Source: Aliiroseovarius sediminilitoris (GTDB lineage Bacteria > Pseudomonadota > Alphaproteobacteria > Rhodobacterales > Rhodobacteraceae). From it: a stretch of DNA of 64,000 nt. This document shows positions 50,152 to 60,397 of this stretch, one piece after another. The translations under genes were made by a program, and so were the position numbers. Location of the stretch: NCBI RefSeq assembly GCF_900109955.1, contig NZ_FOJB01000001.1, positions 2,790,001 to 2,854,000 of the forward strand, in the 5' to 3' direction. Position 1 is the stretch's first letter. The number at the start of each line of letters is the position of its first letter. Below the pieces are notes generated by a model, which ran no database searches, was not told the DNA's origin, and saw only the letters and a program-made list of their open reading frames with translations.

Positions 50152-50217
50152 GGAGTCCTCCGGCAATCTGTTCGGATCAGATTGTCACATTCGAATGTGA
50201 TTATCCAGAGTCTAGGC

Positions 50218-50285
50218 AGGGGCGCTGCCCCTACGGTCCAATCTTCCGATTGGACCTACCCCGGGATATTTCCAGCCAGAAGAAA
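50218..50285 (-). repeat. double-hairpin intergenic element, copy 2
   Basis: Read on the minus strand directly after the rpe stop: TTTCTTCTGGCTGG-AAATATCC-CGGGGT, then stem GGTCCAATC/GATTGGACC (50256-50235) and stem AGGGGC/GCCCCT (50232-50218). The conserved block and the order of two stems match copy 1 at 37161-37224. The first stem differs in sequence but keeps its pairing, which suggests that structure is what is conserved. The remaining gap to 50152 shows nothing else. Confidence 0.65.
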
Positions 50286-50288
50286 CGG

Positions 50289-50981
50289 TCAGGGACGCGC
50301 GGTTTCGGCGGCAGCGCGCAAGGCGCGAATGTTCTGGCCATAGACCTCTGGTGTGTCGACGGAGCCGCCTTTGAACACGGCGGAGCCTGCGACCAGCACG
50401 TCCGCACCCGCTTCGGCGACCAGAGGCGCGGTTTCGGTGGTCACGCCGCCGTCGATCTGGATATGAATCGGGCGATCCCCGATCGTCTGGCGCAAACGAC
50501 GGGTTTTCTCGACACCCGAGTGGATGAATTTCTGACCCCCGAAACCCGGGTTCACGGTCATGATTAGCACCATGTCCACTAAGTCGAGCACATGTTCGAT
50601 GCTGTCTAGTGGCGTGCCGGGGTTCAGGCTGACGCCTGCTTTTACACCCTGCGCCTTGATGGCTTGCAGCGTGCGGTGGATATGGGGTCCGGCTTCGACA
50701 TGCGCTGTGATCATGTCGGCGCCCGCCTCGGCATAGGCTTCGATATAGGGATCAACCGGCGCGATCATCAGGTGCACATCCATGAAGGTTGTTACATGCG
50801 GGCGAAAGGCTTTCACGGCGGGCGGGCCGAAGGTCAGGTTTGGAACGAAATGACCGTCCATCACATCCACATGCACCCAATCCGCGCCCTGAGCTTCAAT
50901 AGCCTGAATTTCCTGCCCAAAATTGGCGAAATCGGCAGAAAGGATCGAGGGGGCGATCTTGATGGAACGGTCAAAGGACAT
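50289..50981 (-). CDS. rpe: ribulose-phosphate 3-epimerase
   Basis: Rpe interconverts ribulose 5-phosphate and xylulose 5-phosphate in the pentose phosphate or Calvin cycle. The 230-residue TIM barrel has [36 protein letters not shown] with catalytic Asp and His, [13 protein letters not shown], and [14 protein letters not shown]. Length is normal. No other pentose pathway gene is adjacent. Confidence 0.97.
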   Translation of the reverse strand: MSFDRSIKIAPSILSADFANFGQEIQAIEAQGADWVHVDVMDGHFVPNLTFGPPAVKAFRPHVTTFMDVHLMIAPVDPYIEAYAEAGADMITAHVEAGPHIHRTLQAIKAQGVKAGVSLNPGTPLDSIEHVLDLVDMVLIMTVNPGFGGQKFIHSGVEKTRRLRQTIGDRPIHIQIDGGVTTETAPLVAEAGADVLVAGSAVFKGGSVDTPEVYGQNIRALRAAAETARP

Positions 50982-51052
50982 GATGGGATCTCCGGCAGCG
51001 ATGTGTGCCGTCCTTATAGCGGGAATATCGCATTTGCGAAGGGCGAAACACC

Positions 51053-51544
51053 TCAGCGACGCGGCAATTCGGGATCACATTTTTTGCCTTGCATGCAACT
51101 TTCGATTTTGCGGATGGTTTTCCGATCCGGTTTGCCAAAAGCAAATTCCCCGCAAGGATCGACCTGAAGCAAATAGTGCCCGTTTTTCCGTTTCAAAAAC
51201 ACGAGATGTTCGGCACCGTTCTGGATCCGGGCACACCATGGCCCCCGGCATTGCAAGTTGATCTTCATGTCGCGTGCGAAGGGAGCATCAAACCCTGATG
51301 GGGTAAGACTTTTGCCTTTGATCCTACCGGTCAGGAAATTGTTTGGTCTGACGTCCTGTTGCCGAGACCAATCCACTTCAGGCACCTTGCTTTCATCAAA
51401 GCTCAGCCGACCCAATACGGCGACATACTGATCGTCGGAGTCGGCGGCCTCAATAAACGCGGCAATGGCATTGTATGGCTGGCAGGACAGGGCAAGCGCG
51501 GTATCCGGCACCATGAAAAGTGCGGCAAGCAGCGGACCTCGCAT
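51053..51544 (-). CDS. hypothetical secreted protein, 163 residues
   Basis: Begins [20 protein letters not shown], a signal peptide, so it is probably periplasmic. The mature part ([40 protein letters not shown]) may be a small OB- or beta-rich fold. [17 protein letters not shown] and [11 protein letters not shown] follow, and [14 protein letters not shown] is near the end. Six Cys in the mature part could form three disulfides. I recognise no family with a known function. The ATG overlaps the rppH stop as TGATG, so expression follows rppH. Confidence 0.72.
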   Translation of the reverse strand: MRGPLLAALFMVPDTALALSCQPYNAIAAFIEAADSDDQYVAVLGRLSFDESKVPEVDWSRQQDVRPNNFLTGRIKGKSLTPSGFDAPFARDMKINLQCRGPWCARIQNGAEHLVFLKRKNGHYLLQVDPCGEFAFGKPDRKTIRKIESCMQGKKCDPELPRR

Positions 51545-52038
51545 CACAGATGGCCCCGGAAACCCTTGATCACGGCATCATAAATATCGCGCTTGAATGG
51601 CACAATGTTGGCCACCACTTCGTCGGGGTCCATCCAGGCCCATTGGCTGAACTCGGGGTGTTTGGTTTCGATGTTCACAGCGCTGTCATCGCCCAAAAAA
51701 CGCACAAGAAACCAACGCTGTTTCTGTCCGCGAAATTGCCCCTTCCAGATGCGCGGCACCACCTCATGGGGCAGATCATAGGGCAACCAGTCGGGAAGTT
51801 CGGCTTCGATCTGCACAAGGTCGCGTGTTACTCCGGTTTCTTCCCACAATTCGCGCAAGGCAGCCTCACGCGGGTCTTCGCCTGCTTCCACCCCGCCCTG
51901 AGGCATTTGCCAGGCCGTTTTGGTGCCCAGCTTCGGCGCATCCAGCCGCTGTCCGACGAACAGTTTTCCGTCACGGTTCACAAGCATGATGCCGACGCAG
52001 GGACGATAAGGCAGCTTTTCGATATCTGCAGGTGTCAT
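51544..52038 (-). CDS. rppH: RNA pyrophosphohydrolase
   Basis: RppH removes pyrophosphate from mRNA 5' ends and so triggers decay. The 164-residue Nudix protein has the box [20 protein letters not shown] followed by TGV, preceded by [20 protein letters not shown] and [22 protein letters not shown] is typical of RppH. ATG at 52038 ([13 protein letters not shown]) matches the family; frames extending to 52143 run into the ctpA terminator. Confidence 0.94.
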   Translation of the reverse strand: MTPADIEKLPYRPCVGIMLVNRDGKLFVGQRLDAPKLGTKTAWQMPQGGVEAGEDPREAALRELWEETGVTRDLVQIEAELPDWLPYDLPHEVVPRIWKGQFRGQKQRWFLVRFLGDDSAVNIETKHPEFSQWAWMDPDEVVANIVPFKRDIYDAVIKGFRGHL

Positions 52039-52106
52039 AACGACCTCGTATTTCGGTGAAGCTTTGTTGGCGATACAGCGTTGGCGTAGCAGGTGAAAAC
52101 GCAAAC

Positions 52107-52128
52107 GGGCCACCCTTCTGGGCGGCCC
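52107..52128 (-). terminator. terminator-like hairpin after ctpA
   Basis: On the minus strand GGGCCGCCC (52128-52120) pairs with GGGTGGCCC (52115-52107), one G-T wobble and a 4-nt loop, followed by a T-containing stretch. It lies 21 bp past the ctpA stop and upstream of rppH, so it may separate the two units. Confidence 0.65.
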
Positions 52129-52149
52129 TTCGAGAATTTTCACACCCGC

Positions 52150-53484
52150 CTACTGCGCCAGAGCAATGGTTGATAGGCCTTTGATCAGATCGACCGCGTA
52201 GGACAGTTGAAAGTCGTCATCGCGCAGCTTGGCGGCTTCTTCTGCCGCCTCGCGCTCTTCTTCGATCTGGCGTTGTTCGTCCTCGGTCAGGCTGTCATTG
52301 TTCAGGCTGCCGCGCAGATCGGCTTCGGTCCGCTGCGGGCGCGCATCCTCGTCCTCATTCTCGGCTTCCGGCAGGCGGGGGGGTTGCTGCACCACGATGT
52401 CCGGGGATACGCCGAGCGCCTGGATGGAACGCCCCGATGGAGTGTAATAGCGCGCCGTGGTCAGACGCATCGCGCCGTCGGAGGCCAGCGGCATAACCGT
52501 CTGCACCGACCCTTTGCCGAAGCTCTTGGTGCCAACCACGATGGCGCGACGGTGATCCTGAAGCGCGCCTGCGACAATCTCGGAGGCTGACGCAGAGCCG
52601 CCATTGATCAAAACGACCATCGGCTTTCCTTCGGCCAGATCACCTGCTTCGGCATTCACACGTTCGCTTTCACTGGGGTTGCGACCACGAGTCGATACAA
52701 TCTCGCCGCTTTCAAGGAAGGCGTCCGACACTTCGATAGCCTGGTTCAGAAGGCCGCCGGGATTGTTTCGCAAATCCAATACGAAGCCATCGACATTCTC
52801 CATCCCGCCCAAGGATTCGACCTCGCGCGCCAGCCCTTCGGCCATATTGGCATAGGTTTGATCGTTGAAAGTCGTCACCCGCAAAACAATGGTATTGCCG
52901 ACCGATCGGGCTGTGGCCGCAGTCAGCTTGATCGTGTCGCGGATGATTGACACATCAAACGGTTCATCCACGCCTTCACGCACCACGGTGATGATAATCT
53001 CGGACCCGACCGGGCCACGCAGCATGTTGACCGCCTCGTCCAATGTCAGCCCTATCAGGGCTTCGCCATCGACATGCGTGATATAGTCACCGGATTCCAC
53101 ACCGGCATCATCCGCTGGCGTGCCATCCATCGGTGACACGACGCGCACGAAGCCCTCTTCCTGCGTCACCTCGATGCCAAGCCCACCGAAGGAACCGCGC
53201 GTCTGCACACGCATGTCGGCGGCATCTTTGGGGGATAGATAGCTGGAATGCGGATCAAGCGAGGTCAGCATCCCATCAATCGCCGCTTCGATCAGGTCCG
53301 CCGCGTCAACTTCTTCCACATATTGCGCGCGTATACGTTCGAAGATGTCGCCAAACAAGTCCAACTGCTCGTAAACGCTGGAGTTTTTGGCGGCGTCCTG
53401 CGCAAGTAGCGGCCCGGCCACTTGCGTGGTCAGCACTGCGCCTGCCAAGGTGCCCCCAAGGGCGGCCATTACGAATTTCCTCAT
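52150..53484 (-). CDS. ctpA: carboxyl-terminal processing protease (S41 family)
   Basis: A periplasmic serine protease of 444 residues with a signal peptide (MRKFVMAALGGTLAGAVLTT). A PDZ domain (GSFGGLGIEVTQEEGFVRVV, DYITHVDGEALIGL) and the S41 domain follow. The catalytic Ser is in NGGSASASEIVAGAL and the Lys in GTKSFGKGSVQT. The C-terminal 80 residues are rich in acidic and Glu/Arg repeats. CtpA trims peptidoglycan hydrolases or envelope proteins. The EnvC-like gene 5 bp upstream suggests a common envelope role. Confidence 0.95.
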   Translation of the reverse strand: MRKFVMAALGGTLAGAVLTTQVAGPLLAQDAAKNSSVYEQLDLFGDIFERIRAQYVEEVDAADLIEAAIDGMLTSLDPHSSYLSPKDAADMRVQTRGSFGGLGIEVTQEEGFVRVVSPMDGTPADDAGVESGDYITHVDGEALIGLTLDEAVNMLRGPVGSEIIITVVREGVDEPFDVSIIRDTIKLTAATARSVGNTIVLRVTTFNDQTYANMAEGLAREVESLGGMENVDGFVLDLRNNPGGLLNQAIEVSDAFLESGEIVSTRGRNPSESERVNAEAGDLAEGKPMVVLINGGSASASEIVAGALQDHRRAIVVGTKSFGKGSVQTVMPLASDGAMRLTTARYYTPSGRSIQALGVSPDIVVQQPPRLPEAENEDEDARPQRTEADLRGSLNNDSLTEDEQRQIEEEREAAEEAAKLRDDDFQLSYAVDLIKGLSTIALAQ

Positions 53485-53488
53485 CAGT

Positions 53489-54646
53489 TTATTCCTTGCC
53501 TGCCGCGAACCAGTCGTTGGGGTCCACGGGCGTTCCGTTCTCTCTTAGCTCTATATAAAGCGTTTCCGACGCGTCTGCGCCAGTTCCTTCCTCCGCAGCG
53601 ATCAAAAACGCTTGATCGTCGCTGATCGTGGCACCCGCCATCAGGCCGATGGGCGCGCCTTGCGGCAGCACTTCCCCCACCTCGCCATACAATTGGCCCA
53701 GCCCGGCCAAGACCATCAAATAGCCGTCGCCTGGTTCGATGATGGCGATATTGCCATAGTCCAGCAGCGGGCCAAGATACCGGATCGTCGCGGGCCATGG
53801 CGTTGTCACAATGGCCATGGGTCGGGTGGCAATGACATATCCGGGGCGACGCACACCGGCGGCATCGACCTCGTTGAAGCGGCGAATGATCTGGCCCAGG
53901 GCAGGCATGGCCAGTCGCCCTTTCACGCTGGTAAAATCCTGCGTATCGGCGGCATTGCCCTGCGGCACGGGTTCTGACATCAGACCGTCGGCGAAACTGG
54001 CCAAGGTGTCTGCGCTTTCAACAAGCGTTTGCATTCGTGCATCATCAGCGACGAAGCGGCGCGGCAGTTCGGTGCGTCGGGCAACGGCAAGGCTGAGTTC
54101 AAAACGGGCGTCCTGCGCCCCTTCCAGCCCGGATTTCAAGGTATCGACCGCGTTTGCCTGCAAGGCGCGCAGGGTTTGAAGCTCTTCCAGATCGCGGCGC
54201 AGGCGTTCCGCCTTGGCCAGCAAGGCAGGGGCGACATCGGACAGAATCATACCGGACCGAGCGGTGCCAATCGGGCCAGCGGGATGGACCAGCAAGGCAG
54301 GTTCCGGCGCGCGTTCGATGGTTTGCAGGACGCCAAGAAGCTGGGACAATTTCTCGCTTTCGGCAGTCAATGCCCCTTGGATCGTCGCCTCACGCAGGCT
54401 GGCGCGGCGCAATCCGTCCCGCAATGCGCCCAACCCTTTTTCATAGGCCAGAACGGTTTGCGTCAGGGCTGAGATTCGGTCGTTTGATTTCTCGGCCTCG
54501 GCCAGAGCGACAGTTGCTTTGTCCAGCGCCAACATCGCAGCCTGCGCCGTTTCAATCGGGTTCGTCTGCGCGCGCACCGCCAGGGTGGGCGCCAGCACTG
54601 ACAGTGCCGTTCCCGTCAGCAGAGGTATGAGGCGTCCGGCTCGCAT
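53489..54646 (-). CDS. EnvC-like murein hydrolase activator (degenerate LytM domain)
   Basis: A 385-residue secreted protein: signal peptide (RLIPLLTGTALSVLAPTLAV), long coiled-coil region (residues about 30-190) and a C-terminal M23/LytM-like domain. In active M23 enzymes the final motif is HxH within YAHL; here the matching region GDGYLMVLAGLGQLYGEVGE has no His, so the domain is non-catalytic. This agrees with EnvC-type proteins, which activate amidases at the septum. ATG 54646 overlaps the gpmI stop as TGATG. The order gpmI-envC-ctpA is common in this group. Confidence 0.88.
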   Translation of the reverse strand: MRAGRLIPLLTGTALSVLAPTLAVRAQTNPIETAQAAMLALDKATVALAEAEKSNDRISALTQTVLAYEKGLGALRDGLRRASLREATIQGALTAESEKLSQLLGVLQTIERAPEPALLVHPAGPIGTARSGMILSDVAPALLAKAERLRRDLEELQTLRALQANAVDTLKSGLEGAQDARFELSLAVARRTELPRRFVADDARMQTLVESADTLASFADGLMSEPVPQGNAADTQDFTSVKGRLAMPALGQIIRRFNEVDAAGVRRPGYVIATRPMAIVTTPWPATIRYLGPLLDYGNIAIIEPGDGYLMVLAGLGQLYGEVGEVLPQGAPIGLMAGATISDDQAFLIAAEEGTGADASETLYIELRENGTPVDPNDWFAAGKE

Positions 54647-56166
54647 CACCGGCGGATCAGGCTTTCGCCGGTCATTTCGGCAGGTTGTTCCAGCCCCATC
54701 AGTTCAAGCAATGTCGGGGCAAGATCGGCCAACCGACCCGGGGCGAGCGTGGCACCCTCCGGTCCGCCGAACATGATGACCGGCACCAGATTGGTAGTAT
54801 GCGCTGTGTGCGGGCCGTTGGTGCTGTCGTCCCACATGGTTTCACAATTGCCGTGATCGGCAGTCACGATCATCGCGCCGCCAACCTCTTTCAGTGCGGC
54901 CAGCACTTGCCCCAGCCCAGCATCAACGGCTTCGCAGGCTGCGATGGCTGCATCCAGATCACCGGTATGCCCGACCATATCGGGGTTGGCATAATTGGTG
55001 ACGATCAGGTCAAACTGATCGCGAATTGCGCCGACGAAATGCTCGGTAACTTCGGGTGCCGACATCTCGGGCTGCAAGTCATAGGTCGCGACCTTTGGAC
55101 TGGCCGCCATATAGCGGACCTCGCGCTCGACCGGTTCTTCCTTGCCGCCGTTCAGGAAGAACGTGACATGGGGGTATTTCTCGGTCTCGGCGATATGAAA
55201 CTGGTTTTTACCATGCTTGGCGACCCATTCGGCCAAGGTGTTCACGATGTCGCGCTTGAGAAAACAGGTGGTCATATAGGCGTTATGGGCGTCAGAGTAT
55301 TCGACCATGCCCAGTCGCGCCGACAGGGCCGGTCGCGGGCCGGTGGTAAATTCACCAAAGCCCGGTTCACCAATGGCGCGCAGAATCTCGCGGGCACGGT
55401 CGGCACGGAAATTCACGAAGAACAGCCCATCGCCGTCCTTCATACCTGGATAGCCCCCGATCACTGCGGGCTGGATGAACTCGTCCGTTTCGCCCTTGTC
55501 ATAGGCGGCAGCGATGGCGTCATCTGCGCTTGCAACGGCATCACCCTGCCCTTTGACCATTGCGTCAAAGGCCCGGCTGACCCGATCCCAGCGACTGTCG
55601 CGATCCATCGCGAAATAGCGCCCGACCACGGTGACGATCCGTGCGCCATCGGGCAGCGCGGCTTCAAACGCCGCGATCTGCTCGCGCGCGGATTGCGGGG
55701 GCACGTCGCGCCCATCGGTGATCGCATGAACCGCTACGGACAACCCCGCATCGGTCAAAGCCTTGGCCGCCGCGACAAGATGATCCTGATGACTGTGAAC
55801 CCCGCCCGGGCTGACCAGACCGGCGATATGGGCAATACCGCCAGCGGCCTTTACCTTGACTGCGAAGTCCAGCAGAGCTTCATTCTTGAAGAACGACCCA
55901 TCCTCGATCGCCAGATCAATCTGGCCCAGATCCATCGCCACGACGCGGCCTGCGCCAATATTCATGTGCCCCACTTCGGAATTTCCCATCTGTCCGGTCG
56001 GCAAGCCAACATCGGGCCCATGGGTGATCAGCGTGTTATTCGGGAAATTGGCCATCAACCAATCATAATTGGGCGTGTTGGCAAGCACCGGCGCATTATA
56101 GTCACGGGCGTCACGCAGCCCCCAGCCATCTAGAATACACAGAACGACGGGCTTGGGCGTGGTCAT
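54646..56166 (-). CDS. gpmI: 2,3-bisphosphoglycerate-independent phosphoglycerate mutase
   Basis: GpmI interconverts 3- and 2-phosphoglycerate in glycolysis using manganese. The 506 residues begin VVLCILDGWGLRD (metal-binding Asp), then MGNSEVGHMNIGAGRVV with the phosphorylated Ser. AITDGRDVPPQSA, NFRADRAREILRA and IVTADHGNCETMWD hold further metal and substrate ligands. Length is typical. It is first in a leftward run with the EnvC-like gene and ctpA. The 81-bp gap to rlmH is at 56167-56247. Confidence 0.97.
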   Translation of the reverse strand: MTTPKPVVLCILDGWGLRDARDYNAPVLANTPNYDWLMANFPNNTLITHGPDVGLPTGQMGNSEVGHMNIGAGRVVAMDLGQIDLAIEDGSFFKNEALLDFAVKVKAAGGIAHIAGLVSPGGVHSHQDHLVAAAKALTDAGLSVAVHAITDGRDVPPQSAREQIAAFEAALPDGARIVTVVGRYFAMDRDSRWDRVSRAFDAMVKGQGDAVASADDAIAAAYDKGETDEFIQPAVIGGYPGMKDGDGLFFVNFRADRAREILRAIGEPGFGEFTTGPRPALSARLGMVEYSDAHNAYMTTCFLKRDIVNTLAEWVAKHGKNQFHIAETEKYPHVTFFLNGGKEEPVEREVRYMAASPKVATYDLQPEMSAPEVTEHFVGAIRDQFDLIVTNYANPDMVGHTGDLDAAIAACEAVDAGLGQVLAALKEVGGAMIVTADHGNCETMWDDSTNGPHTAHTTNLVPVIMFGGPEGATLAPGRLADLAPTLLELMGLEQPAEMTGESLIRR

Positions 56167-56247
56167 ATCAAAGGATCCTCTGGCTGCTTACAGACTGTCT
56201 ATTGCGCGACAAGTCCGGGTGCAAGGCAAGCTACCACCAGCAAGCGG

Positions 56248-56718
56248 TCAGGCGCGGTGATACGGGCTGCCTGCCAATATCGACGCGGCGCGGTAAAGCT
56301 GTTCGGCAAGCATCACGCGAACCAGCATATGCGGCCAGACCATTTTACCAAAGGACAGGCTGGCATCGGCCTGCGCGCGCAGGGCGGGGTCGATTCCATC
56401 CGCACCGCCGATGACAAAAGCCACGTCACCGCACCCGTCATCGCGCCAGCGGCCAAGTAGCTTTGCAAAATCGGGCGACGACAAGACTTTGCCGCGTTCA
56501 TCCAGCGTGCAGATCAGCGCGCTTCTGGGAATCGCGCGCTCTAGCAAGGCAGCTTCAGCGGACATCCCGCCACCCTTCTTGTCTTCGACTTCGTGGATAT
56601 CGGCAGGGCCTAGCCCCAAGACCCGCCCGGTGCGATCAAACCTGGTCAGATAGTCATTGATCAGGTCGCGTTCAGCGCCGCCACGCAAACGGCCAACGGC
56701 GCAAATATGCACCTTCAT
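56248..56718 (-). CDS. rlmH: 23S rRNA (pseudouridine1915-N3)-methyltransferase
   Basis: RlmH, a SPOUT-fold enzyme, methylates pseudouridine 1915 in helix 69 of 23S rRNA. The 156-residue protein reads MKVHICAVGRLRGGAERDL, ICTLDERGKVLSSPDFAKLL, FVIGGADGIDP and VRVMLAEQLYRAASILAG, the SAM-binding knot, and ends GSPYHRA. The trailing PYH is conserved in the family. It follows rsfS by 19 bp, a very common pair. Confidence 0.96.
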   Translation of the reverse strand: MKVHICAVGRLRGGAERDLINDYLTRFDRTGRVLGLGPADIHEVEDKKGGGMSAEAALLERAIPRSALICTLDERGKVLSSPDFAKLLGRWRDDGCGDVAFVIGGADGIDPALRAQADASLSFGKMVWPHMLVRVMLAEQLYRAASILAGSPYHRA

Positions 56719-56737
56719 GTCGTCGCGTCCTTGAAGA

Positions 56738-57103
56738 TCAGGTCGCGGCGCCGGTCGTGCCGGGCTCCAACCACATCTTTTCAAGCTGATAGAACTCGCG
56801 CACTTCCGGGCGGAACACGTGGACGATTACATCGCCTGCATCGATCAGAACCCAATCGCCCTGATCCTTGCCTTCGATCTTCGAAAAGACACCCATGTCC
56901 AGCTTGAGCTTCTCGGTCAGTTTTTCCGAGATCGCCGCGACCTGACGGGTCGAACGACCAGAACAGACCACCATATGATCGGCCATCTCGGATTTGCCGC
57001 GCAAATCTATGATCACCACATCTTCGGCTTTGTCATCTTCAAGTGAGCGTAAAACGAGCGACAGGATATCGTCGCTGACATTGGTCTGAGGGGCCGCCGT
57101 CAT
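56738..57103 (-). CDS. rsfS: ribosome silencing factor
   Basis: RsfS binds ribosomal protein L14 and blocks subunit joining when nutrients are scarce. The 121-residue protein has the family core DDKAEDVVIIDLRGKSEMAD, HMVVCSGRSTRQVAAISEKL and DWVLIDAGDVIVHVFRPEVR. It precedes rlmH on the same strand. The 176-bp region upstream (57104-57279) holds two small inverted repeats, TCGCA/TGCGA at 57121-57135 and AGGACA/TGTCCT at 57153-57165, of unknown meaning. Confidence 0.95.
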   Translation of the reverse strand: MTAAPQTNVSDDILSLVLRSLEDDKAEDVVIIDLRGKSEMADHMVVCSGRSTRQVAAISEKLTEKLKLDMGVFSKIEGKDQGDWVLIDAGDVIVHVFRPEVREFYQLEKMWLEPGTTGAAT

Positions 57104-57279
57104 TGCGGAATTCCCTGCAGTCGCATCTTCTGCGACCTCTGTTTGCGGAGACAGGACATTGTCCTCCTATCGATGCGCGCCGATCCGCCCCGACGCTGGG
57201 CACATAAGAATCGTAACATCACATGGGGGCGATCTCAACGCTCGTCAAGCAACAGGGATGAAACAGCAGTGCAAATCGG

Positions 57280-58692
57280 TCACGCCTGCGGATTTTCGCC
57301 AGTTTCTGCATCGTTTGCCAAATCGTCCTGCAACAGTCGCACTTCGCGCTGCGGGAAGGGGAATGAGATGCCGTTCTCGTGGAACGCATCCCACAGTGCC
57401 AGATAGACATTGCCACGAATATTGGTCAGCCCGCCAGTCGGGTCGTCGATCCAGAAGCGAAGGATGTAATCGACGGAACTGTCGCCAAACCCGACGATGT
57501 GACACACCGGGGGGCGAAAGCTCAGCACCCGCGACACATTGCTGGCAGCCTCAATCGCGATCTTGCGAACCTGGTGAGGATCATCCCCATAGGCCGTGCC
57601 AAAATAGATATCGAGCCGCACAAAGGCGTTTGTATGCGACCAATTCACCACCTGTCCGGTGATCAAATCTTCGTTCGGAATAAGGTATTCCCGCCCATCC
57701 CGCGTCACGACCGAGACATAGCGCGCACCCAGTTGCTGAATCCAGCCGAATGTTTCGCCAAGGCTGATCACGTCACCGGGTTTGATCGACTTGTCCAGCA
57801 GGATGATAATGCCAGACACGAGGTTGGACACGACCTTTTGCAGACCGAAACCAAGACCCAGACCGATTGCACCGGACAGAAAGGCAAGTCCGGTCAGATC
57901 GACCCCGATCACCTTAAGGCCAAGGAAGAACGCCGCCCCATAGAAAAGAAGCTGGATAAACTTGACCGTCAGCACCTGCATCGAAGGTGAGATATCTTCG
58001 TTGTTTCTGACCCTCTCGGACGAGGCACGGCTGAAAATCCGCGCCAGTGCGAACAGGGCCGCCGTAACGGCCACCGCGCTGATCACATCTAAAAGAGAAA
58101 TGCGGAAGCTGCCCGCCGAAATGGCGATATTGTCCAGCACATCGCCGATCTCATCGGTAATGCCCAGATAATACAGCGTCACATAGATCCATAATCCCCA
58201 CTTGGTCGTACGCCTCAAGACGCGGTTTTCCACGATGACAGAGGCAAAGCCAACCAACACCCACGCCAGCGCCAGGGTGCCGATGGCTGCGATCAGATAG
58301 GATCGGGATGGCCACGTGATCTCGCGCATCGCGGAAACGATCAGCCAAGACATCACGACAAACAGCATCATCGGCACGCGACGCTTGGTGTGAATTGCAA
58401 AACGCAATCGACGCTTTGACCACCCTTCGCGCGACCGCAGCCAATGGTCGATCTTGGGATTCAGCATTTTGCCGACCGCCCACGATATCAGCGCCAACAA
58501 GACAACGATAGCGATCTGATACAGACGCCATGTCTGACCAAGGCTGACGATAAATGCCGCGCCATCATTCCACAGCGGCATCAACTGATCGCGCAGTGTA
58601 TCGAATGTATCTGTCGCAAGCTCTGGCAGATTATCCGCGCCGCTGCCTTGTGTGGGTGATGTGCCGGGGTGCGGCGTTGGTTCGGGCTCCAT
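57280..58692 (-). CDS. MscS-family mechanosensitive ion channel
   Basis: A 470-residue inner-membrane protein with about six hydrophobic helices, a larger form than the 286-residue E. coli MscS. The pore-lining and beta-domain region is clear: LAFLSGAIGLGLGFGLQKVV, then NLVSGIIILLDKSIKPGDVI, REYLIPNEDLITGQVVNWS and the C-terminal PFPQREVRLL. It should protect against osmotic downshock or signal membrane tension. Start ATG 58692 (MEPEPTPHP) is a best guess without a clear Shine-Dalgarno; ATG 58746 is possible. Confidence 0.9.
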   Translation of the reverse strand: MEPEPTPHPGTSPTQGSGADNLPELATDTFDTLRDQLMPLWNDGAAFIVSLGQTWRLYQIAIVVLLALISWAVGKMLNPKIDHWLRSREGWSKRRLRFAIHTKRRVPMMLFVVMSWLIVSAMREITWPSRSYLIAAIGTLALAWVLVGFASVIVENRVLRRTTKWGLWIYVTLYYLGITDEIGDVLDNIAISAGSFRISLLDVISAVAVTAALFALARIFSRASSERVRNNEDISPSMQVLTVKFIQLLFYGAAFFLGLKVIGVDLTGLAFLSGAIGLGLGFGLQKVVSNLVSGIIILLDKSIKPGDVISLGETFGWIQQLGARYVSVVTRDGREYLIPNEDLITGQVVNWSHTNAFVRLDIYFGTAYGDDPHQVRKIAIEAASNVSRVLSFRPPVCHIVGFGDSSVDYILRFWIDDPTGGLTNIRGNVYLALWDAFHENGISFPFPQREVRLLQDDLANDAETGENPQA

Positions 58693-58941
58693 GCTGTAAC
58701 TTTTACACGCGACTTTCTCCGCGTCCAGTGGCCGAACACACCACATCGTCCGACCACCCTTGCGACGACGCTGGCAAAAGAGTATCTCAGCAGCATGACT
58801 CGGGTTTTCGATATGGATGATCGCGCGCGCCTGCCCTGGCGATTTTTTGGTGCGGCACGGACTGTGCAAGCCCACCTATAAGGTGGCGCCCCCGACCTAT
58901 TGCAACCTGACACATATCCACGCCCATCCACGGAGAGCGAA

Positions 58942-60348
58942 ATGACCGCCCCGAAGACACTCTATGATAAAATCTGGGACGCCCATGTGGCCCACGAGGC
59001 CGATGACGGCACCTGCCTTCTGTATATTGACCGCCATCTGGTCCACGAAGTAACCAGTCCGCAAGCCTTCGAGGGGCTGCGTATGGCGGGCCGCAAGGTT
59101 CACGCCCCCGACAAGACCATCGCGGTGCCGGACCACAACGTGCCCACCACGCTGGACCGCGCCAAAGGGATCGAGAACGAAGAAAGCCGCATTCAGGTCG
59201 ACGCGTTGGATAAGAACGCCAAGGATTTCGGCATTCATTATTACCCCGTTGACGATGTGCGCCAGGGGATCGTGCATATCGTTGGTCCTGAACAGGGCTG
59301 GACCCTGCCCGGCATGACCGTCGTCTGCGGTGACAGCCATACTGCCACCCACGGCGCGTTCGGTGCATTGGCCCACGGCATTGGCACGTCCGAGGTCGAG
59401 CATGTTCTTGCCACCCAGACGCTGATCCAGAAGAAATCGAAAAATATGAAGGTCGAGATCACCGGCAAGCTGAAGCCCGGCGTGACCGCCAAGGACATCA
59501 CGCTGGCCGTGATCGGCAAGACTGGCACCGCCGGCGGGACCGGCTATGTCATCGAGTACTGTGGCGAAGCGATCCGCGATCTGTCGATGGAAGGCCGCAT
59601 GACAGTTTGCAACATGGCCATCGAAGGTGGCGCCCGTGCGGGTCTGATTGCGCCTGATGAAACCACCTTTGAGTATGTCAAAGGCCGCCCTCATGCCCCC
59701 AAAGCCGGTCAGTGGGAACAGGCTTTGGAATACTGGAAGACGCTTTACACCGACCAAGGCGCGCATTTCGACAAGGTGATCACCCTGAAAGCCGAAGAGA
59801 TTGAACCGGTCGTGACCTGGGGCACGTCGCCCGAGGATGTTCTGCCGATCTCGGCCACCGTGCCCAGCCCCGACGATTTCACCGGCGGCAAGGTCGAAGC
59901 GGCCAAGCGCGCCATCGAGTATATGGGTCTGACCCCCGGCCAAAAGCTGACAGATATCGAGATCGACACAGTCTTTATCGGATCTTGCACCAACGGGCGT
60001 ATCGAAGACCTGCGCGCCGTCGCGGAAATCGTGAAAGGCAAGAAGGTCAAGGACGGGCTGCGGGCGATGATCGTGCCGGGGTCGGGCCTTGTGCGCGCGC
60101 AGGCCGAAGAAGAAGGCTTGGCCGATATCTTCAAGGAAGCCGGTTTCGACTGGCGTTTGGCAGGATGTTCCATGTGCCTTGCCATGAACCCGGATCAACT
60201 GTCCGAGAAGGAGCGCTGCGCGTCGACTTCGAACCGGAATTTCGAGGGGCGTCAAGGTTACAAGGGCCGCACCCACCTTGTGTCACCCGCAATGGCAGCG
60301 GCGGCTGCGTTGACGGGTCGTTTGACCGATGTGCGCGATTTGATGTGA
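58942..60348 (+). CDS. leuC: 3-isopropylmalate dehydratase large subunit
   Basis: LeuC with LeuD isomerises 2- to 3-isopropylmalate in leucine synthesis, using a [4Fe-4S] cluster. The 468-residue protein has [34 protein letters not shown] and [13 protein letters not shown], which carry the three cluster cysteines, and [19 protein letters not shown] at 58942 follows CGGAGAG. leuD is 1.1 kb downstream, separated by a surface-protein gene. The 249-bp leader (58693-58941) shows no peptide or attenuator that I recognise. Confidence 0.97.
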   Translation: MTAPKTLYDKIWDAHVAHEADDGTCLLYIDRHLVHEVTSPQAFEGLRMAGRKVHAPDKTIAVPDHNVPTTLDRAKGIENEESRIQVDALDKNAKDFGIHYYPVDDVRQGIVHIVGPEQGWTLPGMTVVCGDSHTATHGAFGALAHGIGTSEVEHVLATQTLIQKKSKNMKVEITGKLKPGVTAKDITLAVIGKTGTAGGTGYVIEYCGEAIRDLSMEGRMTVCNMAIEGGARAGLIAPDETTFEYVKGRPHAPKAGQWEQALEYWKTLYTDQGAHFDKVITLKAEEIEPVVTWGTSPEDVLPISATVPSPDDFTGGKVEAAKRAIEYMGLTPGQKLTDIEIDTVFIGSCTNGRIEDLRAVAEIVKGKKVKDGLRAMIVPGSGLVRAQAEEEGLADIFKEAGFDWRLAGCSMCLAMNPDQLSEKERCASTSNRNFEGRQGYKGRTHLVSPAMAAAAALTGRLTDVRDLM

Positions 60349-60397
60349 TTCGACCGACAACACGCTGCGACACTAAAGCAGCCAATTCGCAACGATT

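Noticed and set aside
58693-58941. Leucine attenuator leader peptide before leuC
   Set aside because: No short frame with a run of Leu codons and no paired terminator/antiterminator stems were found.
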